The notes beneath the pieces were generated by a model. It did not search any database. It saw nothing but the letters and a program-made list of their open reading frames with translations, and was not told the origin of the DNA. Made by a program: the position numbers and the translations under genes. This document shows positions 9,219 through 17,384 of a DNA stretch of 38,445 bases, piece after piece. The DNA is from Janthinobacterium sp. (GTDB lineage: Bacteria > Pseudomonadota > Gammaproteobacteria > Burkholderiales > Chitinibacteraceae): NCBI GenBank assembly GCA_025360045.1, contig JANYCY010000062.1:1-38445 (forward strand), in the 5' to 3' direction. How positions within the stretch are numbered: position 1 is the stretch's first letter; every line of letters starts with the position of its first letter.

Positions 9219-10692
9219 GTGCGACGTGAAGTCGCTGTTTTGTAATTGTCTCACCTTGCATGCGAGGTAGGAGACCAACTGTTCCCTCAGTTGTAGCCTA
9301 CTGATACAGGCGAGCGTGGTAACGCACTCGTCTGAAGCTATCAGGACAATGGCGCTCTTTCGCAAGAAATAGGGTCGGCTGTGAAGCTGATCCGACCACT
9401 GTCAGCATCAGATGGTGGGGGCACTAGGCTAAGTGGCATGGCTAACATATGTGAATCGCTGATAAACCTCGTTACGTTGAACAAGCCAAAGATGCTGACA
9501 GGCTTGAACCAAAAGGTGTGCGACCGGTTACTGAGCTATACGTCCTCAGTACAGGGACAACGGGTCGTCGGGGAAAAGGCGGAGCCTAAACCACTTGTGT
9601 TACAGCAGCGGAACACGGTAAGCCCGTATTGCTGCTCCGTTGGAGCAGGTTAACCGTAAGGAAAATTGTAGGCAGTGCGGGTAAAGGAGGCTGGAGAAAG
9701 CAAAAGCCACGCTGTAATGACGTGGATAGGGGTTTGAACGTCACCTCACTCGAAAGAGGGCAGACTTCCAGCTGGTCTTTCTTGGCGAGAGAATTTGAGG
9801 AACCTTTGTAACGTGAAACAGCAAATGAACGCCTCGGCGTGTGCATCACGAGGCAATGCAATGGCGTGGAACAGTATTAACTGGGCTGCGGCCAGTGCTA
9901 TTGTGAAAAGGCTGCAAATGCGTATCGCCAAAGCAGTAAGCGAAAAGAGATGGGGTAAGGTGAAAGCTTTGCAACATCTATTGACGCACTCGTTCTATGC
10001 CAAAGCATTGGCAGTGAAACGAGTTACACAGAACCGAGGAAAAAACACCCCTGGAGTGGATGGGATTTTATGGCTAAATGCGGACGCAAAGTGGCGAGCA
10101 ATCGACACCTTGCATTCTCACGGTTATCGAGCCAAACCACTGCGTCGTATTTATATACCCAAACGCAATGGCAAACTCAGACCGTTGGGAATTCCGACAA
10201 TCAGGGATCGTGCGATGCAGGCATTATATCGCCTCGCGTTGGACCCTATTGCCGAGATGACTGCCGATATTGACTCTTATGGCTTTCGTCCTGAACGAAG
10301 CACGGCCGATGCAATTGAAGCCTGCTTTATTGTTCTTGCCAAAAGGGGCGCTGTAAAATGGGTGCTCGAAGCAGATATCAAAGGTTGCTTCGATAACATC
10401 CGCCATCCATGGCTGTTGCAGCATATTCCACTGCCGAAGCGAATGTTACGGCAATGGTTAGATTCTGGTTTTATCGAGCGTGGACAGCTCTTTGCCACCG
10501 CAGCGGGCACGCCACAAGGTGGCATATATCGCCTACCTTGGCGAATATGACGCTGGATGGTTTGCAGAAAGCCGTGGAGTTGATCTCATTAGATCGCTAC
10601 AAGAAACCGCGTTTTAGACTCATCCGATATGCTGACGATTTTATCGTCACCGGCGCTTCCAAACAGGCGTTGGAGCAAGATGTACTGCCAGT
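9219..10692 (+). mobile_element. Group II intron, 3'-truncated by an IS5-type element
   Basis: The element begins with GTGCGACGTG, the conserved 5' end of bacterial group II introns. About 590 bases of structured non-coding RNA precede the maturase gene, as expected for domains I-III and the start of IV. It sits in the conserved core of a DDE transposase gene, directly after the RTDNEGV codons. The maturase is broken by a frameshift and then by the IS at 10693. The 3' part of the ORF and domains V-VI (catalytic triad and branch point) do not occur after the IS, so the intron cannot splice or move. Confidence 0.85.
9813..10692 (+). pseudogene. Group II intron reverse transcriptase/maturase (frameshifted, truncated)
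   Basis: An LtrA-type intron-encoded protein. The N-terminal part shows the typical RQ/RVT start (HSFYAKALAVKRVTQNRGKN, TPGVDG), the KRNGKLRPLGIPTIRDRAMQ stretch, YGFRPERST and ADIKGCFDNI. The GTPQGG motif is followed by a frameshift near 10522-10528: the expected I-I-S-P reading needs one more base. The next frame then continues with SPTLANMTLDGLQ and the active-site YADD (10628-10639). The protein is cut at 10692, losing the thumb/maturase and any HNH domain. GTG 9813 or ATG 9825 may be the original start. Confidence 0.85.
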
Positions 10693-11728
10693 GGCTTTGT
10701 TGCACAAATCGTCTAGGCCGTGCAGCTGTTAGAATAAACGCATGAGCAAACCTGAACCGAACAAGTACAAAACCACCAATTGGCACACCTATCACGCCGC
10801 ACTGAAATCGCGTGGCTCGCTGTCGGTTTGGTTTGATAAAGACATGCAATGGAAGTCCTTACCAACCGGTAAAAAAGGGCGACAAGCTGAATTTAGCGAC
10901 GCGGCCATTCAGTTTTGTTTAACCATCAAATCACTATTCAATTTGGCGTTACGCCAAACAACAGGCTTTGTCGAAAGCGTGTTGCGACTCGCCAATTTGG
11001 ATTGGAAAGTGCCTGACTCCAGTACGATCTGCCGCCGACAAAAACATCTCAAGGTCGTCATTTCGGCACGAAAAAGCCGTGACGGTCTGCAGCTATTGGT
11101 CGACAGTACGGGCATCAAAATGCTGGGCGAAGGCGAGTGGAAAACCAAAAAGCATGGTGCTGAATATCGTCGCCAGTGGCGCAAAGTTCATATTGGCATT
11201 GACGCTGAAACCCTTGAAATACGGGCGATTGAAGTCACTAGCAATGCGGTGGGCGATGCACAAGTCTTGCCTGATTTGCTGGCGCAAATACCGGATGATG
11301 AAGTGCTGACTTCCGTCCACGGTGATGGCGCTTACGATACGAAAGGTTGCTACGCGGCAATTGCTCAGCGCAAGGCCGCCGCCATTATTCCGACGCGGAA
11401 AAACGGGCAACCTTGGAAAGAAAACACGGTAGGCGCAAGGGCGAGAAATGAGACGCTGCGGGCCACGAAGTATTTGGGGCGATCGCTATGGAAAAAGTGG
11501 AGTGGGTATCATCGGCGGAGCTTGGTTGAAACCAAGATGCGCTGTTTCAAATTGCTTGGTGAGCGAGTGATGGCCAGAGATTTTGATCGGCAGGTTGCGG
11601 AGCTACAAGTGCGTGTTGCGATCTTAAATCGCTTCACACAATTGGGCACACCAGTGACGGTGCGTGTGGCGTAAATCCGCCTAGGGTTTGGGGCGGTTCG
11701 TTCTTAAATTGATTTGTGCAACAAAGCC
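10693..11728 (+). mobile_element. Complete IS5-family (IS903-like) insertion sequence
   Basis: The 1036-bp element is bounded by perfect 18-bp inverted repeats (10693-10710 and 11711-11728; GGCTTTGTTGCACAAATC) and holds one transposase gene. Size and ends fit the IS903 group of IS5. That group duplicates 9 bp of target, but the nine bases before it (ACTGCCAGT) and after it (CATCCAGTC) do not match. The left flank is group II intron and the right flank is a phage gene on the other strand. This points to a deletion or recombination at the element, not a simple insertion. Confidence 0.92.
10742..11674 (+). CDS. IS5-family transposase
   Basis: A 310-residue DDE transposase that carries out cut-and-paste of its own element. 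The triad is Asp121 (LLVDSTGIK), Asp195 (HGDGAYDT) and Glu263 (HRRSLVETKMRCFK, the Y/R/E signature of IS4/IS5-type enzymes). The N-terminal helical region (about 15-100) is a DUF4372/IS5 DNA-binding part. The frame is intact and full length, so the element may still be active. The gene fills the IS almost end to end, starting about 30 bp inside the left inverted repeat. Confidence 0.93.
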   Translation: MSKPEPNKYKTTNWHTYHAALKSRGSLSVWFDKDMQWKSLPTGKKGRQAEFSDAAIQFCLTIKSLFNLALRQTTGFVESVLRLANLDWKVPDSSTICRRQKHLKVVISARKSRDGLQLLVDSTGIKMLGEGEWKTKKHGAEYRRQWRKVHIGIDAETLEIRAIEVTSNAVGDAQVLPDLLAQIPDDEVLTSVHGDGAYDTKGCYAAIAQRKAAAIIPTRKNGQPWKENTVGARARNETLRATKYLGRSLWKKWSGYHRRSLVETKMRCFKLLGERVMARDFDRQVAELQVRVAILNRFTQLGTPVTVRVA

Positions 11729-11780
11729 CATCCAGTCTGGCCTGTAGCGTATTGAGAATGCGCTCACGGATCGATGGCAT
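11729..11780 (-). pseudogene. First 17 codons of a phage tail-module gene cut by the IS
   Basis: On the minus strand an ATG at 11780 opens MPSIRERILNTLQARLDG, which then runs straight into the inverted repeat of the IS. The RERIL..L..RL opening is typical of small lambda-type tail or tail-terminator proteins (the gpU-like position). The position, directly downstream of the gpFII-like gene, is right for such a gene. Only this stub remains. Family assignment from 17 residues is tentative; that it is a truncated phage gene is more secure. Confidence 0.5.
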
Positions 11781-11830
11781 TTGAAATACCGCTTATGACT
11801 TGCTTCATATTCATATCCATCAATGAGCTA

Positions 11831-11885
11831 GCCGTCATTCCCGAATGCTTTAATCGGGGATCCAGTAGCACTGCTGGATTCACGA
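11831..11885. repeat. Double-hairpin palindromic element inside the prophage
   Basis: Hairpin one pairs ATTCCCGA (11837-11844) with TCGGGGAT (11854-11861). Hairpin two pairs ATCCAG (11860-11865) with CTGGAT (11874-11879). The CATTCCCG...CGGGAATCC type is common among dispersed REP/MITE-like bacterial repeats. It occupies the 170-bp gap between the connector gene stop (11952) and the stub gene (11780), an unusually wide gap for this tightly packed module. Confidence 0.5.
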
Positions 11886-11951
11886 CAAAAACACTAGTGG
11901 ATGACGCTTTTATTGAATGCGCCATTTGGGGCCTTATTTCGAGCCATACGC

Positions 11952-12257
11952 TTAAGGTTTGCATAATCTGATTTCCAACTCGCTTCCATCACGAATCGCC
12001 CGCACGGCTTGCACGCGATAATCAATGCCGTCGATCTGCAACTGATCCGTCGCGCTAATGCCCGGCATGGCAGACAAGGGACAATGGATTTGATAGTCGG
12101 TATTGAGCTGGAAGTGGTTCAAAATCTCACCATCAGGCGCTCTAAAATCCACCCAAGCGCTGCCGCCTGAAGCCCCTGACGATGAAGTCCAAACCGCTAT
12201 TTTAAGCAGACCCGCGCGTTGCGCTGCCTGATACAGCGTTTCAATCATGCCGCTCAT
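11952..12257 (-). CDS. Head-tail connector protein, gpFII-like
   Basis: A 101-residue protein in the position of lambda gpFII, which joins filled heads to tails. It has a short helical start (MIETLYQAAQRAG) followed by a beta-rich domain with a DYQIHCPLSA...GDELQIDG-like core (here TDQLQIDGIDYRVQAVRAI), as in phage head-tail attachment proteins also annotated as prophage 'ATP-binding sugar transporter-like'. The ATG at 12257 overlaps the capsid stop codon (ATGA). A longer reading to 12296 would run into the capsid gene and is not needed. The call rests on gene order and size more than on strong motifs. Confidence 0.65.
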   Translation of the reverse strand: MSGMIETLYQAAQRAGLLKIAVWTSSSGASGGSAWVDFRAPDGEILNHFQLNTDYQIHCPLSAMPGISATDQLQIDGIDYRVQAVRAIRDGSELEIRLCKP

Positions 12258-13264
12258 GACATGGTCAGCTTGATCAGCACGCCGGGACGGTGGCACATCG
12301 GTAGTGGGTTGGATTGGGTATGCAGATCGGTGCCTCGATCAAACTTGCGAGGTTCTTGCTTGGCATACAGTGGTAGCCCCAGTGTATTCACCGTTTCATT
12401 AAAATCAGCCGGAGAAAAGTAGGTGCTAAAGGTATCAATCGTGCCCAGCGGAAAAGCGTGCGCTTCCCCAGCGGCAATAAAGCGCCGCACATTACCTATG
12501 GCATCGCTGGCCTTGCCTCGGTATTCCTCAAAAGTGACACCCGCAAAGGTAAAGCCCCGGCGCATATCGTTAATTAAAATCGCCCCCTGTTGCCAGTTGG
12601 TAAAGGCGGTTTTAACGTCCTTATGACTGGTCAATGCTGCAAAAAACTCAGGGGAGCAGAGGCAATGCATCTCGCTCATAAATTCACCGAGCAAGGCCTC
12701 TTCGACCATGCCCACTACTTCGAGGCATTTGGCTTTGACATCGGTCGCACTGGCTGGATTAGCGATCACAAAATTCACGACTTGAGCGCTTAAATCAAAT
12801 TCGTCAAACAGCTTGTAAATCGTACTGCCGTCGGCATCCAGAATCTCCCCTTTGAGTGCGCCCATCCGCAGATGCTCCAGCGTAATGGCGTGCTTATTCC
12901 GCATGGTTTCCAGATGTTGCGCCGCCACACTGGCGATCGATTCCATTTCGGTTTCTGAGCCAAAAGCACGGATGCCCTGAATTTCTTCGGGAAGTACCAC
13001 ATCGTCGTGGGGAATATGCGGAATAATAAAAGAGCGCAATGCCCGCTTGCCCCGCGAGCCAACGGTGCCCGGAGAACCTGGCGGAAGGGTGGGGAGCAGG
13101 TTTAAAACACCATTACGTGATTCAATAATAATTTGCCGAGTGCGCACGGGCTTGGCTGGGAACAGGTTTAAAGCTTCCAAACGACCATAGCGATTGGGAA
13201 TCAGATTGATGGCCGTGGTCAGCGCGGCCATCGAAAAGCCCGGATTATTAAAGGGATTATTCAT
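12254..13264 (-). CDS. Major capsid protein E
   Basis: The shell protein of the phage head (Phage_capsid_E family, lambda gpE). The 336-residue product is near the lambda length of 341. Recognisable stretches are the N-terminal NPFNNPGFSMAALTTAINLI, the RTRQIIIESRNGVLNLLP strand, HIPHDDVVLPEEIQGIRAFG and, in the C-terminal half, the FTFAGVTFEEYRG beta-segment and the AHAFPLGT region. AGGAGG lies 7 bases before the ATG, the best ribosome site in the head operon and suited to a highly made protein. gpD lies just upstream and the connector gene overlaps its stop. Confidence 0.93.
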   Translation of the reverse strand: MNNPFNNPGFSMAALTTAINLIPNRYGRLEALNLFPAKPVRTRQIIIESRNGVLNLLPTLPPGSPGTVGSRGKRALRSFIIPHIPHDDVVLPEEIQGIRAFGSETEMESIASVAAQHLETMRNKHAITLEHLRMGALKGEILDADGSTIYKLFDEFDLSAQVVNFVIANPASATDVKAKCLEVVGMVEEALLGEFMSEMHCLCSPEFFAALTSHKDVKTAFTNWQQGAILINDMRRGFTFAGVTFEEYRGKASDAIGNVRRFIAAGEAHAFPLGTIDTFSTYFSPADFNETVNTLGLPLYAKQEPRKFDRGTDLHTQSNPLPMCHRPGVLIKLTMS

Positions 13265-13275
13265 GACGGTTCCTC

Positions 13276-13653
13276 CTAGGCTGCAGCGCGAATCAAAATA
13301 CCGCGCTGTTCAAGCTGAGCAATGGCGATGGCTTTTTGGGGAGCCGTAATCGTGGCGGGCCAGACGATGACGGTGCTGGCCACAATGGCGTGCCGAGCAA
13401 TCAGCAGCGCATCGTCTTCCAGCGCCAATGTGGCATTGACCGCGTGAGCAAGCAGCCCGACAGCGATTTCTGCCCCATTGTTGGCCGTTGGATTCAGGGC
13501 CACCAGTTGAGCAGAGGCTGTGAGTCGAGCCACGACCGTGGCAGCAGGTAAATTTTGAGCGGCTGCGACCGTCGCGACTTCGCGGGAATAAAGATTGGGC
13601 GCTTCGTACTTAAGCCAATCGCCCAGATTGAGGGATTCAATAATGGCGGACAT
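13276..13653 (-). CDS. Head decoration protein D
   Basis: A small capsid-stabilising protein (HDPD family, lambda gpD) that binds as trimers on the expanded head. 125 residues. The domain has the typical GDWLKYEAPNLYSREV opening followed by an Ala-rich core (LAHAVNATLALEDDALLIARHAIV) and a C-terminal QLEQRGILIR. It is placed between the protease/scaffold gene and capsid E exactly as in lambda. GGGAG precedes the ATG. Confidence 0.9.
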   Translation of the reverse strand: MSAIIESLNLGDWLKYEAPNLYSREVATVAAAQNLPAATVVARLTASAQLVALNPTANNGAEIAVGLLAHAVNATLALEDDALLIARHAIVASTVIVWPATITAPQKAIAIAQLEQRGILIRAAA

Positions 13654-13656
13654 GAG

Positions 13657-14958
13657 CTACTCCCGATGAATGAGTTTTTTAACGGCGTTGACGATGGCAC
13701 TGCTTTCAACGGGGCTGCTGATCCCTGTGTCGGCACTAATGCGAGAGCTAATCTCCGGCTGCTCGGCGCGGGCATCAAGCAGGATGTGGCGAACTTGGGC
13801 CTCACTCATCCCCGCCGCTAAAAATTCCACTGTGCGGTTGGAAGTACCGGCAATCAGACACAGCTCGGCGATGGCCTGTGCATCGCTGCTTTCCACGGGT
13901 AATGCCGCTGTCGGTGGTGGCGGACTAAGCGGAGCAGTTACTGGCGTGACTATCGTTGTCTGGATGGGGATGGCAGCAGCACTTGCTGGTGTAGTCATCA
14001 CTGGCGCTGCTGCTAATTGGGGAATGGGTGTTTCAAGGCCGTCCATGACGTGCTCCTGCTGAGCGAGGGTAGAAGGGGAAATCACTGCACGGGGAGGGCT
14101 CAATTTCTGCGTTGCCGAGAGTGAGTTTGCAAAATCAATGAGCAATTGATCAAAGCTCAGTACCGCATCGGCTAAGCCTGCAGCCACGGCATCTTGCCCA
14201 AAGTACAGACCCGCTTCGGTAGCGCGAATCGCCTCACTATCCAAAGCCCGCAGGGTGGCCATCTGATGGATAAACAGGCTGTAAACCCGCTCAACTTCAG
14301 CTTGCAAAGCCGAAGCGGCATGGGGTGAAAGGGGAGCGTGTGGTGTGAAGTCATTTTTATGATGACCGGCATAGAGCGCGGTGTACTTCAAGCCGTCTTG
14401 GGCGTCTTTTAGTGATTGATCAACATGTAGGGCAATCACGCCAATGGATCCCACGCCCGCTGTGGCCGAGAGGGTTAAACGGGATGCCGCAGCGGCTAGT
14501 GCATAGGCCGCTGAATAGGCAGAGTCATTGGCATGTGCCCAGATCGGTTTAACTTGGCTGGCCAGCCGGATCTGCTGTGCCAGCTCAAATACCCCACCGG
14601 CCTCGCCCCCTGAGGAGTCAATATCCAGCAAGATGCCTTGAATTTGTGGGTCGCTCATGGCGGTATCAAGGCGGGTAGCGATTTCGGCATAGGAGAGTAA
14701 GCCTGACGCTGCTTCCAACCCCATGCTGCGCCGCACCAGCGTGCCGTAAATAGGAATGACGGCGATATGGCGTTCACTTGATAAGAGGGCGACCGTATTG
14801 CGTGGGTTCTGCAAGTTTTGCACGGTGGTTTCAGGGATCAAGCTTTGCACTTGTCCAATGCGCGAGCCCAATACCGACAGAATCACATCCAGTTTCGAGC
14901 GGGCAATCAATAGCGGCACCCCGTAGAGACGGGATGCTAAATGGATCAGTTGCATCAT
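13657..14958 (-). CDS. Phage capsid S49 protease fused to scaffold region
   Basis: A prohead protease related to lambda gpC and to SppA. Residues about 60-270 form the S49 serine peptidase: IPIYGTLV, LLDIDSSGGEAGG (oxyanion region), catalytic Ser149 in NDSAYSAAYALA and the general-base Lys201 in AGHHKNDFTPHAPLS. The C-terminal part (about 290-433) is Ala/Pro/Thr-rich with a helical end and fits the Nu3-like scaffold that in lambda is read from an internal start. A second ATG at 14955 is better spaced from AAGGA and may be the real start. parDE separates it from the portal gene, which normally abuts it. Confidence 0.88.
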   Translation of the reverse strand: MMQLIHLASRLYGVPLLIARSKLDVILSVLGSRIGQVQSLIPETTVQNLQNPRNTVALLSSERHIAVIPIYGTLVRRSMGLEAASGLLSYAEIATRLDTAMSDPQIQGILLDIDSSGGEAGGVFELAQQIRLASQVKPIWAHANDSAYSAAYALAAAASRLTLSATAGVGSIGVIALHVDQSLKDAQDGLKYTALYAGHHKNDFTPHAPLSPHAASALQAEVERVYSLFIHQMATLRALDSEAIRATEAGLYFGQDAVAAGLADAVLSFDQLLIDFANSLSATQKLSPPRAVISPSTLAQQEHVMDGLETPIPQLAAAPVMTTPASAAAIPIQTTIVTPVTAPLSPPPPTAALPVESSDAQAIAELCLIAGTSNRTVEFLAAGMSEAQVRHILLDARAEQPEISSRISADTGISSPVESSAIVNAVKKLIHRE

Positions 14959-15040
14959 TTATCCTTGCGGCGGCGGGCGAAGGGAGTGGCGTAAAACGCT
15001 TATTCACGCATCAATGGCATGATGTTTTTTTGTGAGGCAG

Positions 15041-15095
15041 TTGACAAGATCCGCCGAATCGCATTGAATGATTTGTTAATAGTTAATAATAGTTA
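15041..15095 (+). promoter_or_regulatory. Promoter and operator-like repeats of parDE
   Basis: TTGACA (15041-15046), a 17-base spacer and TTGAAT (15064-15069) make a sigma-70-type promoter facing parD. Just downstream GTTAAT is repeated at 15075-15080 and 15082-15087, with a further GTTA at 15092-15095. Such direct repeats at the start site are where a ribbon-helix-helix antitoxin could bind to repress its own operon. AGGAGA (15095-15100) is the parD ribosome site. Confidence 0.6.
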
Positions 15096-15105
15096 GGAGA
15101 AGATC

Positions 15106-15363
15106 ATGCCCACCAGCGTTGCTTTAAGCCCTCATTTTGAAAGCTTTATTCGTGAGCAAGTCGATCACGGCCGCTATAACAACGCCAGCGAAGTGGTCCG
15201 TGCGGGCTTACGTTTGCTAGAAGAGCACGAGCTACGCCAATCTCTGCAACTTGAGGCTTTACGTGCGGATATCGCAGCGGGCAAAGCCAGCGGAGCCAGC
15301 AAACCGGCGGAAGATGTTTTTGAGCGACTGGAAGCCAAGTACAAGCAAGATGGGCGTTCTTAA
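15106..15363 (+). CDS. parD: Type II antitoxin, ParD family
   Basis: An 85-residue antitoxin. The N-terminal ribbon-helix-helix (about 1-45: SVALSPHFESFIREQVDHGR, NNASEVVRAGLRLLEEHE) should dimerise and bind the operator. The charged C-terminal half (about 46-85) would wrap the toxin. Its stop codon shares one base with the parE start (TAATG), so the two are coupled. The operon runs opposite to the phage structural genes, a sign of later insertion as an addiction or superinfection-exclusion cargo. Confidence 0.9.
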   Translation: MPTSVALSPHFESFIREQVDHGRYNNASEVVRAGLRLLEEHELRQSLQLEALRADIAAGKASGASKPAEDVFERLEAKYKQDGRS

Positions 15364-15662
15364 TGCAACTTCTGATTTCGCCGCTGGCAGAACAAGACCT
15401 TGAACAAATTGCAGACTTTATTGCTCAAGACCAGCCGCTTCGGGCACTGAGCTTTGTGCAAGCGTTGCACAAGCAGTGCAAAAATATTGCCATGCAGCCA
15501 CAGATTTACCGCTTACGCACTGAGCTGGGCAGCGATATTCGCTCCTGTGCTTATGGGCACTACGTTATTTTCTTTGCGGCTCAAGAGCAGGAGCTACATA
15601 TTATTCGTGTGCTACATGGCTCGCGTGATATTCACGCGGCCCTGAATGAGTCTCAGCATTAG
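15363..15662 (+). CDS. parE: Type II toxin, ParE/RelE superfamily
   Basis: A 99-residue toxin of the ParE branch, whose characterised members poison DNA gyrase. It has the expected order: ISPLAEQDLEQIADFIAQDQ helices, LRTELGSDIRSCAYGHYVIFF beta-sheet and the closing IIRVLHGSRDIHAAL with the conserved R-x-L-H-x-x-R-D. The last four bases overlap the end of the portal gene on the opposite strand, so the portal C-terminus and the toxin C-terminus share DNA. The gyrase target is inferred from the family. Confidence 0.9.
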   Translation: MQLLISPLAEQDLEQIADFIAQDQPLRALSFVQALHKQCKNIAMQPQIYRLRTELGSDIRSCAYGHYVIFFAAQEQELHIIRVLHGSRDIHAALNESQH

Positions 15663-17152
15663 CCTGCGTCCATTTTGCTTTGAGATGGCCCTGTTGCAGG
15701 TGGTGGGCTGCGCTGTGCTGTCGGCTGGTCATGGCGCGGATCTGAATCAAACACTAACCCAAGCTCATCGGCCCGCTGGTTGTCAGCGGCAATCTCGCGG
15801 TCGATGTCTTCGGCGTCGTAGCCAAAGGCTGAAATGGCTTCGGAGCGGGAGAGCAGTCCGGCGCGAATGGCGGTGAGCATGGCGTCGAATTCTTTCTTCG
15901 GGTCCACCCATTGCCAGCCTTGTGGTATCCATTTCACGGCTAAACAGCTACGGCGATGCTGGGCAAAACTGGGTAATTGAAGTGCGTCCTCTAATACCGC
16001 CTGTTCCATCCATGCTGACCAAATCGGGCGGCAAAGCTGATGCACAATCACCCCGTGTTGAAGTGCCTCGCAGCGACGACGAAATTCCAGTAGCCCAGCA
16101 CGTATTGACGAGTAATTTACCTGCGACAAATCGCCAGTGAGCATTTCATAAGTAATCCCCATCGCAGCGGCTACGGCGCGAAATTGCTGGCGCATAAACT
16201 CGACATAGGAATTGCCTAAGTCTGCCGGTGAGGAGAATTTAATATCCTCTCCCGGCTCTAAAATTTGCAAAGTGCCCGGCTCAAGTCCGGCAAACGACAC
16301 CCCATTGGCGTCGGATAGACCCTCGCCCATGAGATTATCTTCAGGGGCGAGGCGAGTGATAAAGCCAGCAAACATGGCCGCTGTTTTTTTACGCACCAGC
16401 TCGGCATCGTCGTACTGATCCAGCTCATTGAGTTTGACCAGCGCTCTGGCCAACCAAGGCTCGCCACGGATTTGGCCGGGGCGTAATGGACGAAAAAGGT
16501 GGATGATTTCACTGGCCGGAACACGCACAATTTCCATTCCGCCAGCACCCGACATGGGCGCAAAAGCCCCATCGCCAGGATGGTTGCGATACAGGTGATA
16601 AGCGACTCGCCGCCCTAAGCTATCAAATTCGATGCCTGCTCGGATGACATTGCCCGAACGGAGTACTTGATTCAGGGTGGCGGGCAAGTGTTCAGGTTCA
16701 AGCAGCTGCAATTGTAAAGCCACCGCCAGCGCATCTTCTGGGCGACGGTAGCGCAGGCGAATCAGACATTCGCCACCTTCTAACATGGCTCGGCAAGCCA
16801 GCGCTTGCAGCCCGTAAAAATCAGTCAGCCCAGCAGCATCGGCATCCACACACCAGTCTCGCCATAGCGCTTGAATGGCTTCGCGTTGCACGGTATTAAG
16901 CAGCATCGATTGGGGCTTAATGCCGGTGCCGATGGCGTTCGCCACAAAAGCTTCCACACCTGCAGCGGCCCAAGCGTTGCGCCGGATTAGATCACGGCTT
17001 TTAGCGCATAGCTCGTTTTGGCTATAGGCCAGCGCGGCAATGGCACTGGGATTGCCCACCTGCCAAGCCATGGCCCGACGGCCCGAGCCGATTCCATCAT
17101 AAGTCGGTGTAGATCCGCCAAATAAATAGCGTTTTAGATTCGTCAGCCACAT
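15659..17152 (-). CDS. Portal protein, lambda family
   Basis: The dodecameric head portal through which DNA enters (lambda gpB). 497 residues. The conserved N-terminal part includes SRDLIRRNAWAAAGVEAFVA followed by NAIGTGIKPQ. In the middle are IIHLFRPLRPGQIRGEPWLA and RKTAAMFAGFI. Further on are the LEPGEDIKFSSP loop and the AAAMGITYEMLTGDLSQVNYSS motif of this family. The ATG at 17152 shares a base with the gpW stop (TAATG), which is why the 17-codon-longer reading is not used. The C-terminus is Pro/Ser-rich and overlaps the parE stop by four bases. Confidence 0.93.
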   Translation of the reverse strand: MWLTNLKRYLFGGSTPTYDGIGSGRRAMAWQVGNPSAIAALAYSQNELCAKSRDLIRRNAWAAAGVEAFVANAIGTGIKPQSMLLNTVQREAIQALWRDWCVDADAAGLTDFYGLQALACRAMLEGGECLIRLRYRRPEDALAVALQLQLLEPEHLPATLNQVLRSGNVIRAGIEFDSLGRRVAYHLYRNHPGDGAFAPMSGAGGMEIVRVPASEIIHLFRPLRPGQIRGEPWLARALVKLNELDQYDDAELVRKKTAAMFAGFITRLAPEDNLMGEGLSDANGVSFAGLEPGTLQILEPGEDIKFSSPADLGNSYVEFMRQQFRAVAAAMGITYEMLTGDLSQVNYSSIRAGLLEFRRRCEALQHGVIVHQLCRPIWSAWMEQAVLEDALQLPSFAQHRRSCLAVKWIPQGWQWVDPKKEFDAMLTAIRAGLLSRSEAISAFGYDAEDIDREIAADNQRADELGLVFDSDPRHDQPTAQRSPPPATGPSQSKMDAG

Positions 17153-17370
17153 TAACTGGCTTTCCTCGTGATGATACGAATCTGCCGTGGTGCACGCGGC
17201 CAAAGATCTGTTGCGACGGCTTGCGCCATTAAATCTGCTTTGATGAGCCGAATGGCGGTTTTGATTTCATCGACCGAGCGGTATTCAACGGTTTTATCGG
17301 CAAAGCTCACCCGCTTTTCACCCTTAGCCAGCGCGTCTTCGAGCAGCGTCAGTTGTTCTTGGGTATGCAT
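17152..17370 (-). CDS. Head-tail joining protein gpW
   Basis: A 72-residue protein of the gpW family, which plugs the portal after packaging and prepares it for the tail connector. The domain pattern is clear: a first helix (TQEQLTLLEDALAKGE), a beta hairpin (KRVSFADKTVEYRS) and a second helix (VDEIKTAIRLIKADLMAQ). The basic tail is typical. It is coupled to the portal gene by a TAATG overlap. In lambda, W follows the large terminase directly; here about 4.8 kb of other genes lie between them. Confidence 0.9.
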   Translation of the reverse strand: MHTQEQLTLLEDALAKGEKRVSFADKTVEYRSVDEIKTAIRLIKADLMAQAVATDLWPRAPRQIRIITRKAS

Positions 17371-17384
17371 GGTGATTCTCGCTA

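Noticed and set aside
9219-9812. Several short open frames on both strands
   Set aside because: This is the structured RNA part of the group II intron; the frames are by-products.
10684-11737. Target-site duplication of the IS5 element
   Set aside because: CCAGT occurs on both sides but not at the same distance from the ends; the 9-mers next to the inverted repeats differ. Not a duplication.
11764-11971. Open frames of about 65 codons on both strands around the palindromic element
   Set aside because: They are produced by the hairpin repeat (11831-11885) and do not have ribosome sites. Only the 17-codon stub ending at the IS fits a phage gene.
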